Shown in pieces: positions 45,201 through 57,705 of a stretch of 64,000 nucleotides of DNA. A program made the position numbers and the translations under genes. Below the pieces are notes generated by a model. The model worked only from the letters and a program-made list of their open reading frames with translations. It was not told the origin of the DNA and ran no database searches. The stretch is taken from positions 45,913,136 through 45,977,135 of the forward strand of contig NC_041008.1 in assembly GCF_004193775.1 (NCBI RefSeq), read 5' to 3'. Positions within the stretch are counted from its first letter, which is position 1; every line of letters begins with the position of its first letter. The DNA is from Glycine soja. Its lineage: Eukaryota; Streptophyta; Magnoliopsida; Fabales; Fabaceae.

Positions 45201-46726
45201 AGCCCCTATTTACATATGGGAACTTCAGCTCAGCCCGGGGTGTAATGCTTCCATCACGTATTTCTTGGCAACAACTAAGGCAGAGTTCATAGGAACAATA
45301 GGGGCAGCTTCTATGAAAGTCAATAATTGAAGTAGCACAATGGTCACTGCTCCAAGACCAAAAAATTAAAACAAAGATATTAAAGAACATGTAAACAATC
45401 GTGCTAGTATCTTAAATAAGAGGATACTTACCAATAGACACGTTCAACATCACCACAAAGACTTTGGGGTATCTCAATCTCAAAAGAAGATTTTCCTGAC
45501 AGAAGAGTTTATTGTTGGTAATTCATTCAATGTAATAATGAAAAACTTAAAGGTGAAGATTTAAACCTAGTAATTTAGCTTCAATCTGATCCTCTTGACT
45601 TTGTTCATGACAAATTTGTTTCAAAAATGGTAGGAGTAAGTTAATCATATATTGCAGATACTGAGCTTTTTCATAATCACTGATGTCCCTGTTAGATGTC
45701 TGAAAGTAAATATATAAGAATTTGAGAAGGTTAATAGTGCAGATATAATTCTAATATATGAAATTTTTGTTTCATTACAGAAATTAATTTAGGGGTAGAC
45801 ATGAGAACAAATCAAACCTTAATCATCCCTCTTGAACACAAGCAAACATTGCAATTGCAATTTTTCCGGCAAAATGGACAACTTGAAGCAATTTCTTCTA
45901 CTGACATATCAGGGTACCTGTGGGCAGAATTCACAAGCAGCTCCATTTTGTAATGACAATTCATAAACTACACAAACAAGCACATTACCCTTCAGCAGAA
46001 TTGATTAATTAGATGTAAAGTGCCATACCATTTATTGACACATCGCATACAGTACATTTTTGGGCATTTAGTACAAGACACACAAAATGTTCTCTTCTTT
46101 TTCATGCACTGATGACATTTTCGGGGATTTTGTCCAACATCCTGTTCAGACAATTAGTTAAGCATCATTGAAATATGATATAATATTCCACCTATCAAAA
46201 AAAATCTGTCACAAAAGATCAGTGTAAGAAAATATGCAGTGGGAAAAATGGTCACCATCACATCATTCATTCTTCTTCTCCTGGTCCTTGACTTTAAAAC
46301 ATCTTCAAAATCGTCATTCAAGAGATCACCTTCAAATTTCCTTTTCTTGTTTGAGACAGTAAGCTTCTGTGTCTCATGTCCTTTCTTGCATAACTTCAGT
46401 TTTGTATCATCACACTTATAAATTTCTTCAACCTTTCTCGTCTTTGTAGTTCCAAGACTTTTCGAGCTTTTTAGGATTTTGTCCTTAGTAGGCTGATTTA
46501 CTTGTTCTCCTTGTGTAATTGTAGTCTCCAATCCTACAGCGTTATTTTTCTTTAAACATCTCATAGTTTCTTCCCCTTTTAGTTCTTGTTTATTGTGACC
46601 ATACTCAGGGATTTTGTCAGCTTTCCTCTGAACAGTTCTGGAATGTTTTGAGTATCTTGAGAACTCTATCTTATCCTCATTGTGCTGATTTTTTGGCTGT
46701 TGTTGTCTGGGGACTGCAACCTCCAT
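42228..46726 (-). CDS. JmjC histone H3K9 demethylase, KDM3/JMJ25-like
   Basis: Fe(II)/2-oxoglutarate-dependent nuclear demethylase of the plant KDM3 group (IBM1/JMJ25-JMJ29), which removes H3K9 methylation from genes. Twelve coding exons: 46726-46256, 46141-46029, 45917-45818, 45699-45567, 45495-45432, 45346-44650, 44231-43902, 43323-42913, 42831-42759, 42682-42597, 42513-42394, 42299-42228; 889 residues. Seen: a basic Lys/Arg-rich N-terminus; a zinc-binding region starting at CHQC (166) with [13 protein letters not shown] and [12 protein letters not shown]; then the JmjC fold with GPKTYIAYG, the Fe ligands HCD (His630, Asp632) and the second His in GCPHQVRN (His820). The catalytic triad is intact. 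An acceptor at 46732 places only 5 bases of leader in exon 1, so a non-coding exon probably lies upstream. Exon 6 has a tandem (NAGNAG) acceptor. Confidence 0.93.
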
Positions 46727-48649
46727 TCTTACTGCAGAATGCACATGGAAAATACACTCAAATAATTACAAAAATCCAAAAATCTCAATACAGATTACCA
46801 TTCATTTAAGCACTAGCATGCCAATCTTTTATAGTCCGAGAAAAACCTATAGCCGGTATAGAACATCAATTCCTAAACCTATCCATAGAGCCAGAACAAG
46901 TTTACTACCACATTCATAAGCACAGCAAAGGAAACTGAGAACCAAAGATACAAAGCCACACTATAAACCCAACAGAACATCTTTCTGTAAAACCACAATA
47001 TAATTCAGTGGCAATGATGAATCAATCAGCAAGGTAGCAGTTTTCTTTAGATATGTCAAAATTGATAACCGGTCACGAAAACAAGAAACTATAAGGCAAC
47101 AAATTCAATAAAATCTATCCCGTAACGAATTTCAGAAAGAACTGAATATACGTTTTCAGAAGGGGGGGAAAAATTTCTCCAGTGAATGTTTAAAGTCAAC
47201 CTGACTGAGTTGACCGTGTCAAGCCAACAACACCGGCTACTCCGAAAACATGAAACAAACCAGAAGTCCAATTGCATTCGTAGGAAAACAAAACGAAATG
47301 AAGAATAACGAAAAGAACTTGGCAATTATCGTGAATGGCACAGGAATAAGAGAGAGAGGAGAGAGAGCAGAATTTCAGAATTCATTCATACACGAAAATA
47401 AAAACACAATTGAAAGAAAGAAACGAACCTGATCAGGAAAGCTGTTCAAGCCGGAAAACTCATAGATAGCTTTATCAACGGTGTCTGTGTGGCGTTCAGA
47501 AATGAGAAAAGGAATAAATGTGGCACGATATCTGAAAGCGAATAATAAAAATCCGAATGAATGATTTAAAAAAAAAAAAAGGATTAGATTAGAGAAAGAG
47601 ATTGTGATCACGATCAAAATCAAAATCATAGGGGTAAGGATCATTCATATGATTAGCATTACCATTTGCAGAGAAAAACACGTAAGTCACACACAGCACA
47701 GTTTAGTTGAAAGAGAAAGGAGTCAGCTATGAAAAGATGCCTTTGCTTTGCCTGTATCAGAAGACAGACAATTTTATATAAACTGTTACTGCGTTGTGTT
47801 GTTGGAGCCTTTTGGAATTTTAGGATTCGAGATGCTGATTATTTTAACCACTAACATTGAACCACGTGGATCACAAATCCGTTCGCCTTCTTACCCCTCG
47901 AGAAGACAAGTTTTTCCATCCATATCATGTTATATTATTATTTTTTATTTATAATTGTAACATTAGTTGAATTATTCATCAATTTTATTAATTATTATTT
48001 TTTATTAAAAAATTTGACTGATTATTACAAATGAAGTCTTTTCTCTTAGTTATATTTTTTCCTTCACAAAACTTAAATCTTAAATCTGAGATTTTAATAA
48101 AAAAATTTGAAACAAAATTGAGTCCAGAATCATTGGAAGAAAGATTTGTTAGTCCCCGCTATTCTTTACGAACAGGGGAAAGTGGTAATTAACTTCCGCC
48201 TTTTCTATATAGATTATTTTTTTTTTAGTTAAGGATTTCCATTTATAACGCATGGATTTAGGGGTGTTTGTCGCCGGTTCAAGTCGATTTTGGTTGAATT
48301 TAAAGAGAATATTAAATATAAAAATGGAGAATAATAAACTTTTAAAGATTCTTCTGTTTATATTTATCTTTAAATGTTAAATAAGATGTATTTGTAGTTT
48401 TATTCCCTTTCTATGTGAAAATATAGTTTTATTCTTTATTAAATTATATTGAATTTTTTAATGAGAAATAAGTGAAAAATAATAATTTTGGATACACAAA
48501 TTACGAACTGAATGATAAAATTTTCCTTTAATGAAGGGTGTCAAATTAGACGATTATTCTTTTAATATATTTATTTTTTTAAAATAATTAATAGGATTTA
48601 TTTTCATAGTTAGTTTATTTTGTTTAAATTTTTCCAATTTTTTTAAACT
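46727..48649. other. JMJ 5' leader and promoter region
   Basis: A leader intron probably runs from the acceptor at 46732 to a donor near 47428 (ATCAG|GTTCGTTTC on the minus strand), making a non-coding first exon upstream of that point. Beyond about 47950 the DNA is AT-rich with no gene. Confidence 0.4.
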
Positions 48650-50110
48650 TTTTCAATATTTTTTTAATTAAAAATATTTTCTTAATAGTGTAGTATTTAT
48701 TTAATACATTAAAAATTTCGAAGAATCATGTAATATTTGTATTAATTATAGGAAAGATTTAAAAAGACATTGACCATAGTTCTTACACATGAATAGAGGA
48801 GTGATAAATGTATAAGCCAAATAAGTGAAGAAAGATAAAGAAAGTATCAGTGTGCCAGTAAATAAATAATTTTAAAAAGTGAATTATCTATTTAATCCCT
48901 AAATTATATTAGTGAATAGTCAATCTGATTCCTTTTTCTATGGAGTCAATTTGATTCCTAAAACTGATAAAATGACAAAATTAGTACCTGTAACAAAAAT
49001 ATACATATCTAATACATTAAATAATTTCAAGAATAATTTAATATTTGTATTTATTATAGGAAAGTTTTAAAAAAACACTAGCCATAATTATTAAATATTA
49101 ATAGATGAGTTATAAATATATCAACAAAATAATTAAAGAAACAAAAAAAATATCAATATACTTAAAGAAATAATTTTACAAAAATGAATTATCACTTATT
49201 TATATACAAAGCAACAATAAGGATTAAATCTAACATTTGAAGCATACTATCCAAACACTTCATTGTCTAAAAAAAAAAACTTCACTATTAGTATTTAAAA
49301 TTTTAATGATGGGTCAAATTAGTTCTTAAAATTAATAAAATGACAAAATGGTTGTATAAAAAAATATTTATTTGATACATTAAAAAATTCAATAATCATT
49401 TAATATTTGTATTTATTATAGGAAATATTTTAAAAAACATGTGATAGTTATTAAATATTAATAGATGAGTGATAAATGTATAAATAAAATAGTTAAAGGA
49501 AGAGAAAGAAAATATCAATATCTTAATTAAAGACATAAATAAATAAGAGTGAATGACCTATTTAATCTTTGAAATTATAATGATAAGTTAAATTGGTCCC
49601 TATCATTAATAAAATGATAAATAATTTCTATAACACAAATATATTTATTTGATACATTAAAACATTCAAAGAATCACTTAATATATGTATCTATTATAAA
49701 AAAAAACTAAGCATAATTAATTACTTTATCTATTCTATTATAATTATTATCCTATATTGTTTTATGTGGACAAAAAAAAATGAATAAATAAATTAAAAAA
49801 ATAAAAATTTTACAAAATTAATCTTATCTTAATTAGTTCATTTTTAGCACATGTCATTATTATATAAAGAATATATAAGAAAAAAACAATTAATATTACA
49901 TTGAAAAATTAAAACAATAGTTATTTTAAGACAATTTTTTATATAATTATTATTATGGGATGGAGGGAGTAAATATTAATAGAAGAATCATAAATATATA
50001 AAAAAAAATTATTAAAAAAAGACAGAAAATATCAGTATGCCAGTAAAATAAATAATTAAAAAAAGTTAATTACCAATGTAGTCCGTAAAAATATAATAGA
50101 TGATTAAATT
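48650..50110. repeat. Degenerate tandem array, about 4 units of 280-360 bp
   Basis: Recurring landmarks in constant order: AATATTTGTAT[TT]ATTATAGG at 48731, 49042, 49403 and (decayed) 49680; ATTAATAGATGAGTGATAAAT-like at about 48790, 49105, 49458 and 49975; and AAAATTAATAAAATGACAAA-like spacers between. The fourth unit is split by a Stowaway MITE. No coding capacity. Confidence 0.7.
49724..49969. mobile_element. Stowaway-like MITE, copy 2
   Basis: 246 bp, flanked by TA. The right end in reverse complement reads CTCCCTCCATCCCATAATAA, the standard Stowaway terminus; the left end is CTTTATCTATTCTATTATAA. The interior is shared with the element at 24750-24989. It interrupts a repeat unit between CATAATTA and AAATATTAATAGA, which gives an independent view of the empty site. 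Confidence 0.75.
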
Positions 50111-50731
50111 GAACCCTGAAATAATAAAATAGAAAATTGGTTCGTGAAATTGTAAAATATAAATCAATTTACTCCTTAAAATCATAATAGCGGGTCAAAT
50201 TGGTTTCCAAAATTAAAAGGGATTAATTATACTTTTTAAATCCTAACTTCAATTATACGGCTAAAGTTTTTTCTTGTGTATTTTCTTTTCAAACTTACAT
50301 AATTTTGTGAATGTTGACGTAAGAGAATATATTGTTTAAAAAGAACTTAAGTGCACTTTTCTCCTACTTTCAAAACTTTACACATTTTGTTCGTGCCAAG
50401 AGAATATGTTAATTAGAAAAATGCTTAATTGGTTTTTTTCCTAGTTTCAAAATTTTGCACATTTTACTCCAAAAGTACAAGCCTTCGAATCTTTGACCCC
50501 TTCTTTTCCCACTATCACCAAAGTGTCTGAGTCTTTTAACTTATTTTATTTCTAAATAAATACCCACAAATTAAAGGGTGGAAGATGTAAAAACAATGAA
50601 TAATTTTTTATATAAAAGAACTAAAATAGAAAATATTTAATAAATAAATTTATTATTTTAACTTTTAATATTTTTCATACAAATATAAACATGTTCTTAG
50701 GGAATTAAAAGTATAATTAACAAATGCAATA

Positions 50732-50776
<45 letters not shown>

Positions 50777-51546
50777 TCTAAGCAATATATTTCCTTGTAT
50801 AACATCTGCCATGTTAGTGATAGGGTCCAATTAGGACAAAATTCGCAAAACTGTATAAGTTCAGTGTCAGAATACATGAACAAAAAAAACTTTATGAGCA
50901 TAATTATCGAGGAAAATAAAATTTAGAGCATAATTTGCATAATTTTAAACTTAAGGGATAAAAAAGTGTAATTATGAATTTTCTTTTTATTGTAGGGACC
51001 CGTTTGATTAATAATTACAAATTCAATAACTAAATTCGTTGATAATTGACAATAATGGAGACTATTTATATAGCCTTTTTTATATTAAATAGATGATTAA
51101 TAGAAGGGCCCAAGGACCAAACAAACAAGAGACTAACACAGAAAGCATGTGGCTAAAAAAAGGCAAATATTAAACGTAAAGGAAAGTCGTTCATTGATTG
51201 TGTTAAAACTTAAAAACGTGCACAAGTGCAAACACACTTTTTTTCCTCATATAAACTGAGCTGAATCCGAAGGAAAAGCATAAGGTAAAAAAAAGAAGAA
51301 AAAAATATACACACGATCTAAACCATGACAAGTTCTGGGATAATTTACAGCATTCCGTGGTGTAAGGGAACAAATTCACTATTAACAAAATCGGAAATAA
51401 TAATATATCAAAGAATCTCTACCTTACAGTTTGTGCCGATCACACTAGCTTGCTTCTCTCAGTTTATGCTGGAAGCATGTGTAGCCCATTGTATGTTACA
51501 TATGTGGTCGGTCCAATAACAATGATATGAATCCTTGGTCCATGAT
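50111..51546. other. Gene-free spacer with TA microsatellite
   Basis: AT-rich. A pure TA run lies at about 50734-50771. Nothing else is supported; the end nearest 51546 should contain the OSCA 3' UTR. Confidence 0.55.
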
Positions 51547-54500
51547 TTATGGCTCTGGATTATGATTTCGGATGCCATGATCAGGCAGAGAAGGAGATGA
51601 TGCACCACTAATTCTGCTAGCCAATGGTGTGTTCCTTCTTGATTGCCGTTTTGTGGGCACAGTTACACTCTCAGTTTCCAACTTTAGACTCATTACCTCT
51701 TCGTCCTCTTCGTCCTCATCAAAAAGGCTAGCTTTGAAAACTGGATGAACATATGCATTCTGAAGGTAAGCTTTCAAGTTAAAGTTGGGATCTGTAGCTC
51801 GTTCCAATGTGTCTTTCATCATCGCTTCCTGTTTACAATTTTATAAAAGCAACGTAAAAATTAAAAATGATAAGGTTCAGTATTATAAGTATAAAAAGGA
51901 TTCAGGCATCATTTTATGGATAGTATTAGCTAATGCTTTTGAGCATTTCTACACTCAAGCAGACAGCAGCAAATTATATGCATGCCCTTGTATATGATCT
52001 GATGGAAGGATGATATGGATATCTAACAAATCCATCATTGCATACAGCTACTCTTAGGCTTATTAGCCATCGGAATGATTAATCCACATACCTGTAAGGG
52101 ATATCTAACAAATGCAGGTTCGAAACGGCCTTTGCAGTATATATGGAACCATATCGTCAGTACTGGGAGTACAATTAGAAATGGAGTTGATGAAGCAGCC
52201 TCTTTAGTGGTAAGGAGTCCCATCAGAACTATCTGTGACACTATCAGTGCAATAATGACACGAAAATGGACATCAGGCCAGAATGCTGCACCACTCTCGT
52301 ACTCTTGATTATAAACATTGATAATCTGCAATTGGAAAGTAGGTGTCTTCACCTTATATATATGGCAACAAAAATAGGGGACTCAAATAATACAATCATA
52401 CTTTGACGTGTATAATATAATTCTAACATCTTGGAACTACCTGATGACGGAACACAACATAGGCGAGCCCAAAGAAAACTATTATGAAAGGAAGAACAGT
52501 AGGTGTAACTGAAGCATAGACTAGACCCAGCAAAAAGTACAACTGTATTCGAGGTTCTCCAGTGTTGAAGCCAATACTCCCAGGATCCATAGCCTCTTCC
52601 CTATCCTTTTCAGTCTTCACCAAGAAAAAATTCTTCAAGTGATATATGATTAGGGGTTTCAACATCAAAACCTCTGCAGCTATACCAGCCCATCCATCAA
52701 CCATTATATAAGTGATGAAGAAACTTGCTTTCAAAGGAATTGCAGTGCCAATTGTAATAGGATATCTGACATGAATATAAAAAGAATTCTTAATCATATT
52801 AACACGGTGTAAATTAAGACAAGAGCACTAACATCATGGTTCGTAAATAGCCAAAATCATAAAGTATATCCAAAAGTAGGATGATTTCCCCCCTTCTGTA
52901 CATGTAACATGATGAAATAGTTGACCACAGATACAACAAATTTACAAAGACATGTAAACTTATTGGCATAGTAGAACATATGTAAGCAATCAAAACAAAG
53001 CAAACATAATGACAATTAAAAAAGTAAATAATTTTTAGAGGAGAAAAAAACCCCTTTTATCTTGAATGACTCACTCATTGGCTGGTTGGTGAATGAAAGA
53101 GTCCAGCTGTTCAAATGCTGTTCCGGTAAGTATGTTCCCAAGAAATATATTCACAAAATTGAAAAGATAGTATCTAGAAGCTGCTCTTCTCTCCAGAGAT
53201 GAAATAGATCCAAAGCCTTCAAATTTTGACATGATCATCAATATTGTTGGCAAGAAGATGAGAAAAAGCTTCAATGCAATACCGGGTAGAAAACCTTGAA
53301 TGAACGACTTAATGAAAGGACTGCACAATAAAGTAAATTCAAATAAGTAACCTCCAGGGATGCATGGGGATGGAATTATATATTCAGAGGTACAGCTATG
53401 AGATGAGACTTACATATCAATAAGAGGATTTAACCATGGTGCTCTTTTGCGGATTCCCTCAATACTTGCAAGACCTTGTACAATTGCAATTGGGATCATA
53501 AAAAAGAAGGTGAGAAAAAAGAATGCAACAGCCATGATCAACCTTCTCACGGTGAGGGAAACATATGGAATTGCCAAATTCGACCAATAGATGTCACGTG
53601 GCTCTGGCGCCCACTCTGTCAACCACATTGTTGGGTTTCTGGTTTGTTGGGTTTGTGCACAAACTGCAGCACCCCATCGTGTTTTAAACGAAACAAATGC
53701 CGCAGGCATGATGGACTTGGGATCATTGCTGACATTATCCCTCTCTAACGCTATCTGTGAAAGGAAATAAACTTGAATCATTGCAATCATCATGAGAATT
53801 TCGAAAGACAATTTATGAAAACATAATAAGGCCCATAATTTTGAGTTAAACGTCTTCCTTCAGCATCTGTTTAAAATTCCCAGCAGAAAACAAATGGTAC
53901 TTACTTCCTTTGACAGTTTGTCAATTTCAGTGTTGTGATGATCGATAGCATCTACTTTGTTTCCGCAAAGACCAAGGAAGCCAGTCTAGTAAAACATACA
54001 AGAGAGAAAGATTGCAGTAAATCTGAAGATGGCCACGACAAACTTTTGAAGCCATGTCAGATTAAAATTAAATACCTTTATTTGAGGCCTTTCTGAAGTT
54101 CTTTCAACTTTGTTTTGATAATATACAAGCCAATTCTGCAACTTCTTCTTCTTTTTAACCAACTTTGCAAGTTTGTTTGCATTATAAACAACCTGCATTA
54201 ATGTCACAATAAATATGCTGAAACATTATTTCCCCCCTCTCAAAGTCCCAAATGAAAGGGGAAAATTACATTGTCGTAATAATAGATAGATCTAGCTAAT
54301 ACTGAACTCAATGTTTCATGAACATCATTTCAGAATCAATGAGACAATTAACGAATTTAACAATGCATTAAAAGATGTAATTTTCAAAGTAGAAACCACC
54401 CAACACTTCTTAAATTCTTAATATCAAAATAAATGAGATAATTAATGACAGAACATCCTAGCAGCATAGCGTACACAGGTGGAACCAACCTGGTGAGTAA

Positions 54501-56417
54501 GATAGTTATCTGGATGGTTGACCAGAAAAAAGTGCTCCACAAGCTCACTTACAGATTCATCAGGATCTGGTGGAATGTTTCTAACGAGCACCTGAAAATA
54601 ATATTTTTTTCAATAAGCAAAATATGCATGATCGAATATCTCATATATATAAATGCTAATATGTAAGTGGTGTAACCTTTCAGTCCATAACTACAATTTC
54701 CCAAAACTTGTTAAAAGATTAAAAAAAAAAAGCTGACGGATTGGAGAGCTCTTCTATATTGAAAGAATATTTGTTCTTGACCTGTTTTATTGTTTTAACC
54801 ATTTTTTTATATAACTTCTTCAAAGTCCTTTTAACTTTTTATATCCCTCCCATACATCTAAAAGCCACATAACAGTCATCACTCCATTGTTTTGCTTATT
54901 TATTGATATACATAGCTAGCTGAATAATATGCTTGGCCTATGACCAGAAAATCCTCACCAATAATCTACAGAGTTGTTAACTACAGAAAATCATGATATA
55001 TACACGATCAAGGTCTGCCTAAAAAATGACCAAGTCGCGTACCACCTCTAACACAAGAAACAAAACATCAAAGTTTCATTGCTTCATCTCAAAGCTGCCC
55101 AAAAACTGATAAAAGTGAATGCGGCAGATAAAAACAGCACAATATGCAACAAAGAAGTATTACATAGAAAAAATCCTCATTAAAATGGAGAAAAATCAAC
55201 TTTACCGTAAATTGATCAGGTCGGCGTTTTTCAGCTGCAAGAAATTGCAATCTCATTGAGGCAACTTTTTCATACTCCTTTAGTAAAATATAGCATGTCC
55301 AAAAGGTAAATGCATAAGCAACTAGTATGTGTGCCCAAAACCTGAGGCAGAGTACAAAATTTTAGAGGAGCACACAGACATAATAGCAATTTAAGAAGTG
55401 AGATGAATGCACCACAACAGTAATTCCATAACTTTTAACAAGTGAGATTATGCATAAAAATTGAATTGCTGATAATAGGAATGGAGAAACAAGGGGTGCT
55501 ATCTTAAGATGTAATGATAAGGATTCTGATGAGAAGGCAAATTAATTAAGATATAATCACAGAATTTGGAGAAGAGAAGCAATAATGATAAATATTCTGA
55601 TAAGAAGAAAAGTAATTAGGATATAATCACAAAATCTAGAGAAAATATGCAAAGCAGTTAAGGTTTCCATGGTATATTAGGGTTGCACCAAGTTAAACAC
55701 TAGACCTAAAGTCTCAACTTAGTTAAACTATATACATTTGGTCAACAATACATCTTTAAATGCAGGTAGTACTTTGGATTAGAAACTAGTAATTTACTAA
55801 ATAACACGAAGATGCAACAGCAAAAGTGTAATAGCACAGCATGATGGTTTAGAAACCTTTCAGATCGACTATGGACGTTTGAAATTGAGAGTTTATCAAT
55901 GTCACTCGAAGTTATGTTGTCCCGACCAGCGCTTTCTAGACCGGTACTTGTGGCGTTGACAGGAACCAGAACTGCCCATGCCAGAAATGCTATTGGAACA
56001 AAGATTTTAAGTCTGCATAACAGAAACAGAAAACTTCAAGATCATATTCTCCTCAGCTGATGTAGTGATGTAGTATTCACTCATTTTTGTTCATAGTTCA
56101 TACCCTATCAAGTAAATCCTCAAGTAAACAACAGAGTCCAATCCAGCATGGTCAATGAGTTCGGGTTCCGGCATTCTAAGTGCAGCTGGCATCCAATTCA
56201 AAAACCTAAGGTATGATCTCCAATCTAAATTGACAAACTTGCGCACAAACGCTCCTCCGTGCACAGGATCTGTTCTTAAACCCTTCAGGTACCATTTTGG
56301 GAAGTATACCCGATCATTAAAAGGTTGAAGTCTCAAAATAGCAAATGCCACAAAGAAAATAAATGCACTCAAAATGTTCAAGCCAGCTGCAACCCCAATA
56401 TCTGAAAGTGTAGCCAT
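51547..56417 (-). CDS. OSCA1-type hyperosmolality-gated calcium channel (CSC1-like)
   Basis: Plasma-membrane, mechanically or osmotically gated Ca2+-permeable cation channel, related to TMEM63. Eleven exons: 56417-56104, 56012-55857, 55341-55206, 54591-54490, 54192-54076, 53985-53905, 53754-53414, 53320-53075, 52765-52441, 52325-52092, 51828-51547; 777 residues, all phases join. Seen: N-terminal helix after MATLSDIGVAAGLNI, the FPKWYLKGLR and IDHAGLDS motifs, two helices, a cytosolic domain with RRPDQFTVLVRN and HFFLVNHPDNYLTHQVVYNA, then the RSN1_7TM core (SLTVRRL, LKLFLIFLPTILMIMS, FFITYIMVDGWAG, EAMDPGSIGFNTGEPRIQ). The C-terminal tail has TKRQSRRNTP. These motifs and length fit the OSCA1 clade (OSCA1.1-1.3). 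An acceptor at about 56452 (TTTACAG) upstream of the ATG suggests a leader intron. Confidence 0.95.
55511..55650. repeat. Two-copy 70-bp tandem duplication in OSCA intron 2
   Basis: AATGATAAGGATTCTGAT followed by ATATAATCACAGAATTTGGAG recurs 70 bases later with substitutions (AATGATAAATATTCTGAT, ATATAATCACAAAATCTAGAG split by spacer). Confidence 0.65.
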
Positions 56418-57130
56418 TTTTCCCCCCTCTAGGAAGAACACACGGTATACACCTGTAAAGCAATCAAAATAAACGAATAACAAAACAAGGTTTTGATAGA
56501 AACACGAACAATTTAGTAAAAATCTTGGTGAAAAGAATTTGTATCTTATGTCAGACATACTTTAATAAAAATAAACACGAGCAAATTAGTCAGAAATAAG
56601 AGGTTTTTGTTTTCTCCATAAAGTCCAGAGGAATGATTCATAACCAATCCCTGATCTTTGTTTGTACCTTCTTACTATTTTCTGTCGTACCCTAATTTAT
56701 CAGGCGTTTCCTTTCCTACAACAGATTTTACTCCTCTAGGGCTAAAACAGAAATAAATAAAAAGACCTTTTATATTTCCAAGAAATAGAAATTAAAAAAG
56801 AAAAGGTTCGTACTTTGTGGTTGTTGCACACAGTTGGGTGAGGGGAAACCCCAAGTGTGTATAAACCGAAAAATGAAAGGAAATCAGAGGTGAAGATCCA
56901 AAGTTGAATCAAAGGATATCTTGGAAAGAGAAAGAAGCAAGAAGATTCGGCCACCGTCGTGCAGTGAAAGCTCCTTAGAAGACACGACACTTTCAAACCC
57001 TTCCCTACCCAACACACCAACTATCACAAGAGATCACAGGCTTCCATGGATCAAAGGAAGGAAAGAGAGAGAGAGAATAAAGGGAATAAAAGACAGTGCT
57101 GGAGCTTACTTGTTACATTACAGGTGAACA
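56418..57130 (-). promoter_or_regulatory. OSCA 5' leader and core promoter region
   Basis: The leader intron acceptor is near 56452; a matching donor could be the GTACG at about 56811-56815 (ACCACAAA|GTACG). GA-rich runs at about 57063-57075 would read as CT repeats in the leader. No clear TATA box. Confidence 0.35.
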
Positions 57131-57460
57131 ACAAAACACTCTCTACTCATTCTAATGTACCACTGTCCTATACTCCTATTATTTATGTGAGATTTTGCGA
57201 AGAAAGGTTAATACGTAGTATTTAATACTATGAAATAGTAGTAGTAGTATCTCGTCTCATTCAAACCGCTTAAAAAATATTTTAACATAAAAAAAAAACT
57301 CAAAAATATCATAAAAATATAGTTTTTTATTTCTTAATAAAAGGATTCTTAACATATTTCACATTGATGGAATATTAAATGTTAGTGTGAATAATTAACA
57401 GTTATAAGAAATATTCAATAAGCTCATCATCGTGGACTCCAAACAGTGTGTCGGTAAGGT

Positions 57461-57692
57461 GCCACGTGGTGTGTTCCAACGGACAACGGCTACTTTTTCA
57501 TTGTTTGCTGGGATGTGAAGGCGTTGGTACACGCGCTGATAGAAAGCGTGAGAGATTAGGTTTGATAAAACCGAAAGAGACGAAGTTGGTGTCAGAGACA
57601 GAAATATGAGGGAGCGACAGGTAGATTAAGCGACCATCGGCGTATCCGTGTGGACAATGCGTTTTTCTCGCGGGAATGGGCCACGTGGTACA
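57461..57692. promoter_or_regulatory. Two G-boxes (CCACGTGG) upstream of OSCA
   Basis: GCCACGTGGTGTG at 57462 and GCCACGTGGTACACC at 57681 contain the palindromic G-box, bound by bZIP (ABF) and bHLH factors. They lie in a GC-richer island (about 57425-57705) inside AT-rich DNA. A minus-strand open frame at 57498-57698 has no family features and is not called. Confidence 0.45.
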
Positions 57693-57705
57693 CCACACCT
57701 GTTGA

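Noticed and set aside
57498..57698. 66-residue minus-strand open frame in the GC-rich island
   Set aside because: It starts and ends inside G-box-containing DNA, with no homologous domain recognised.
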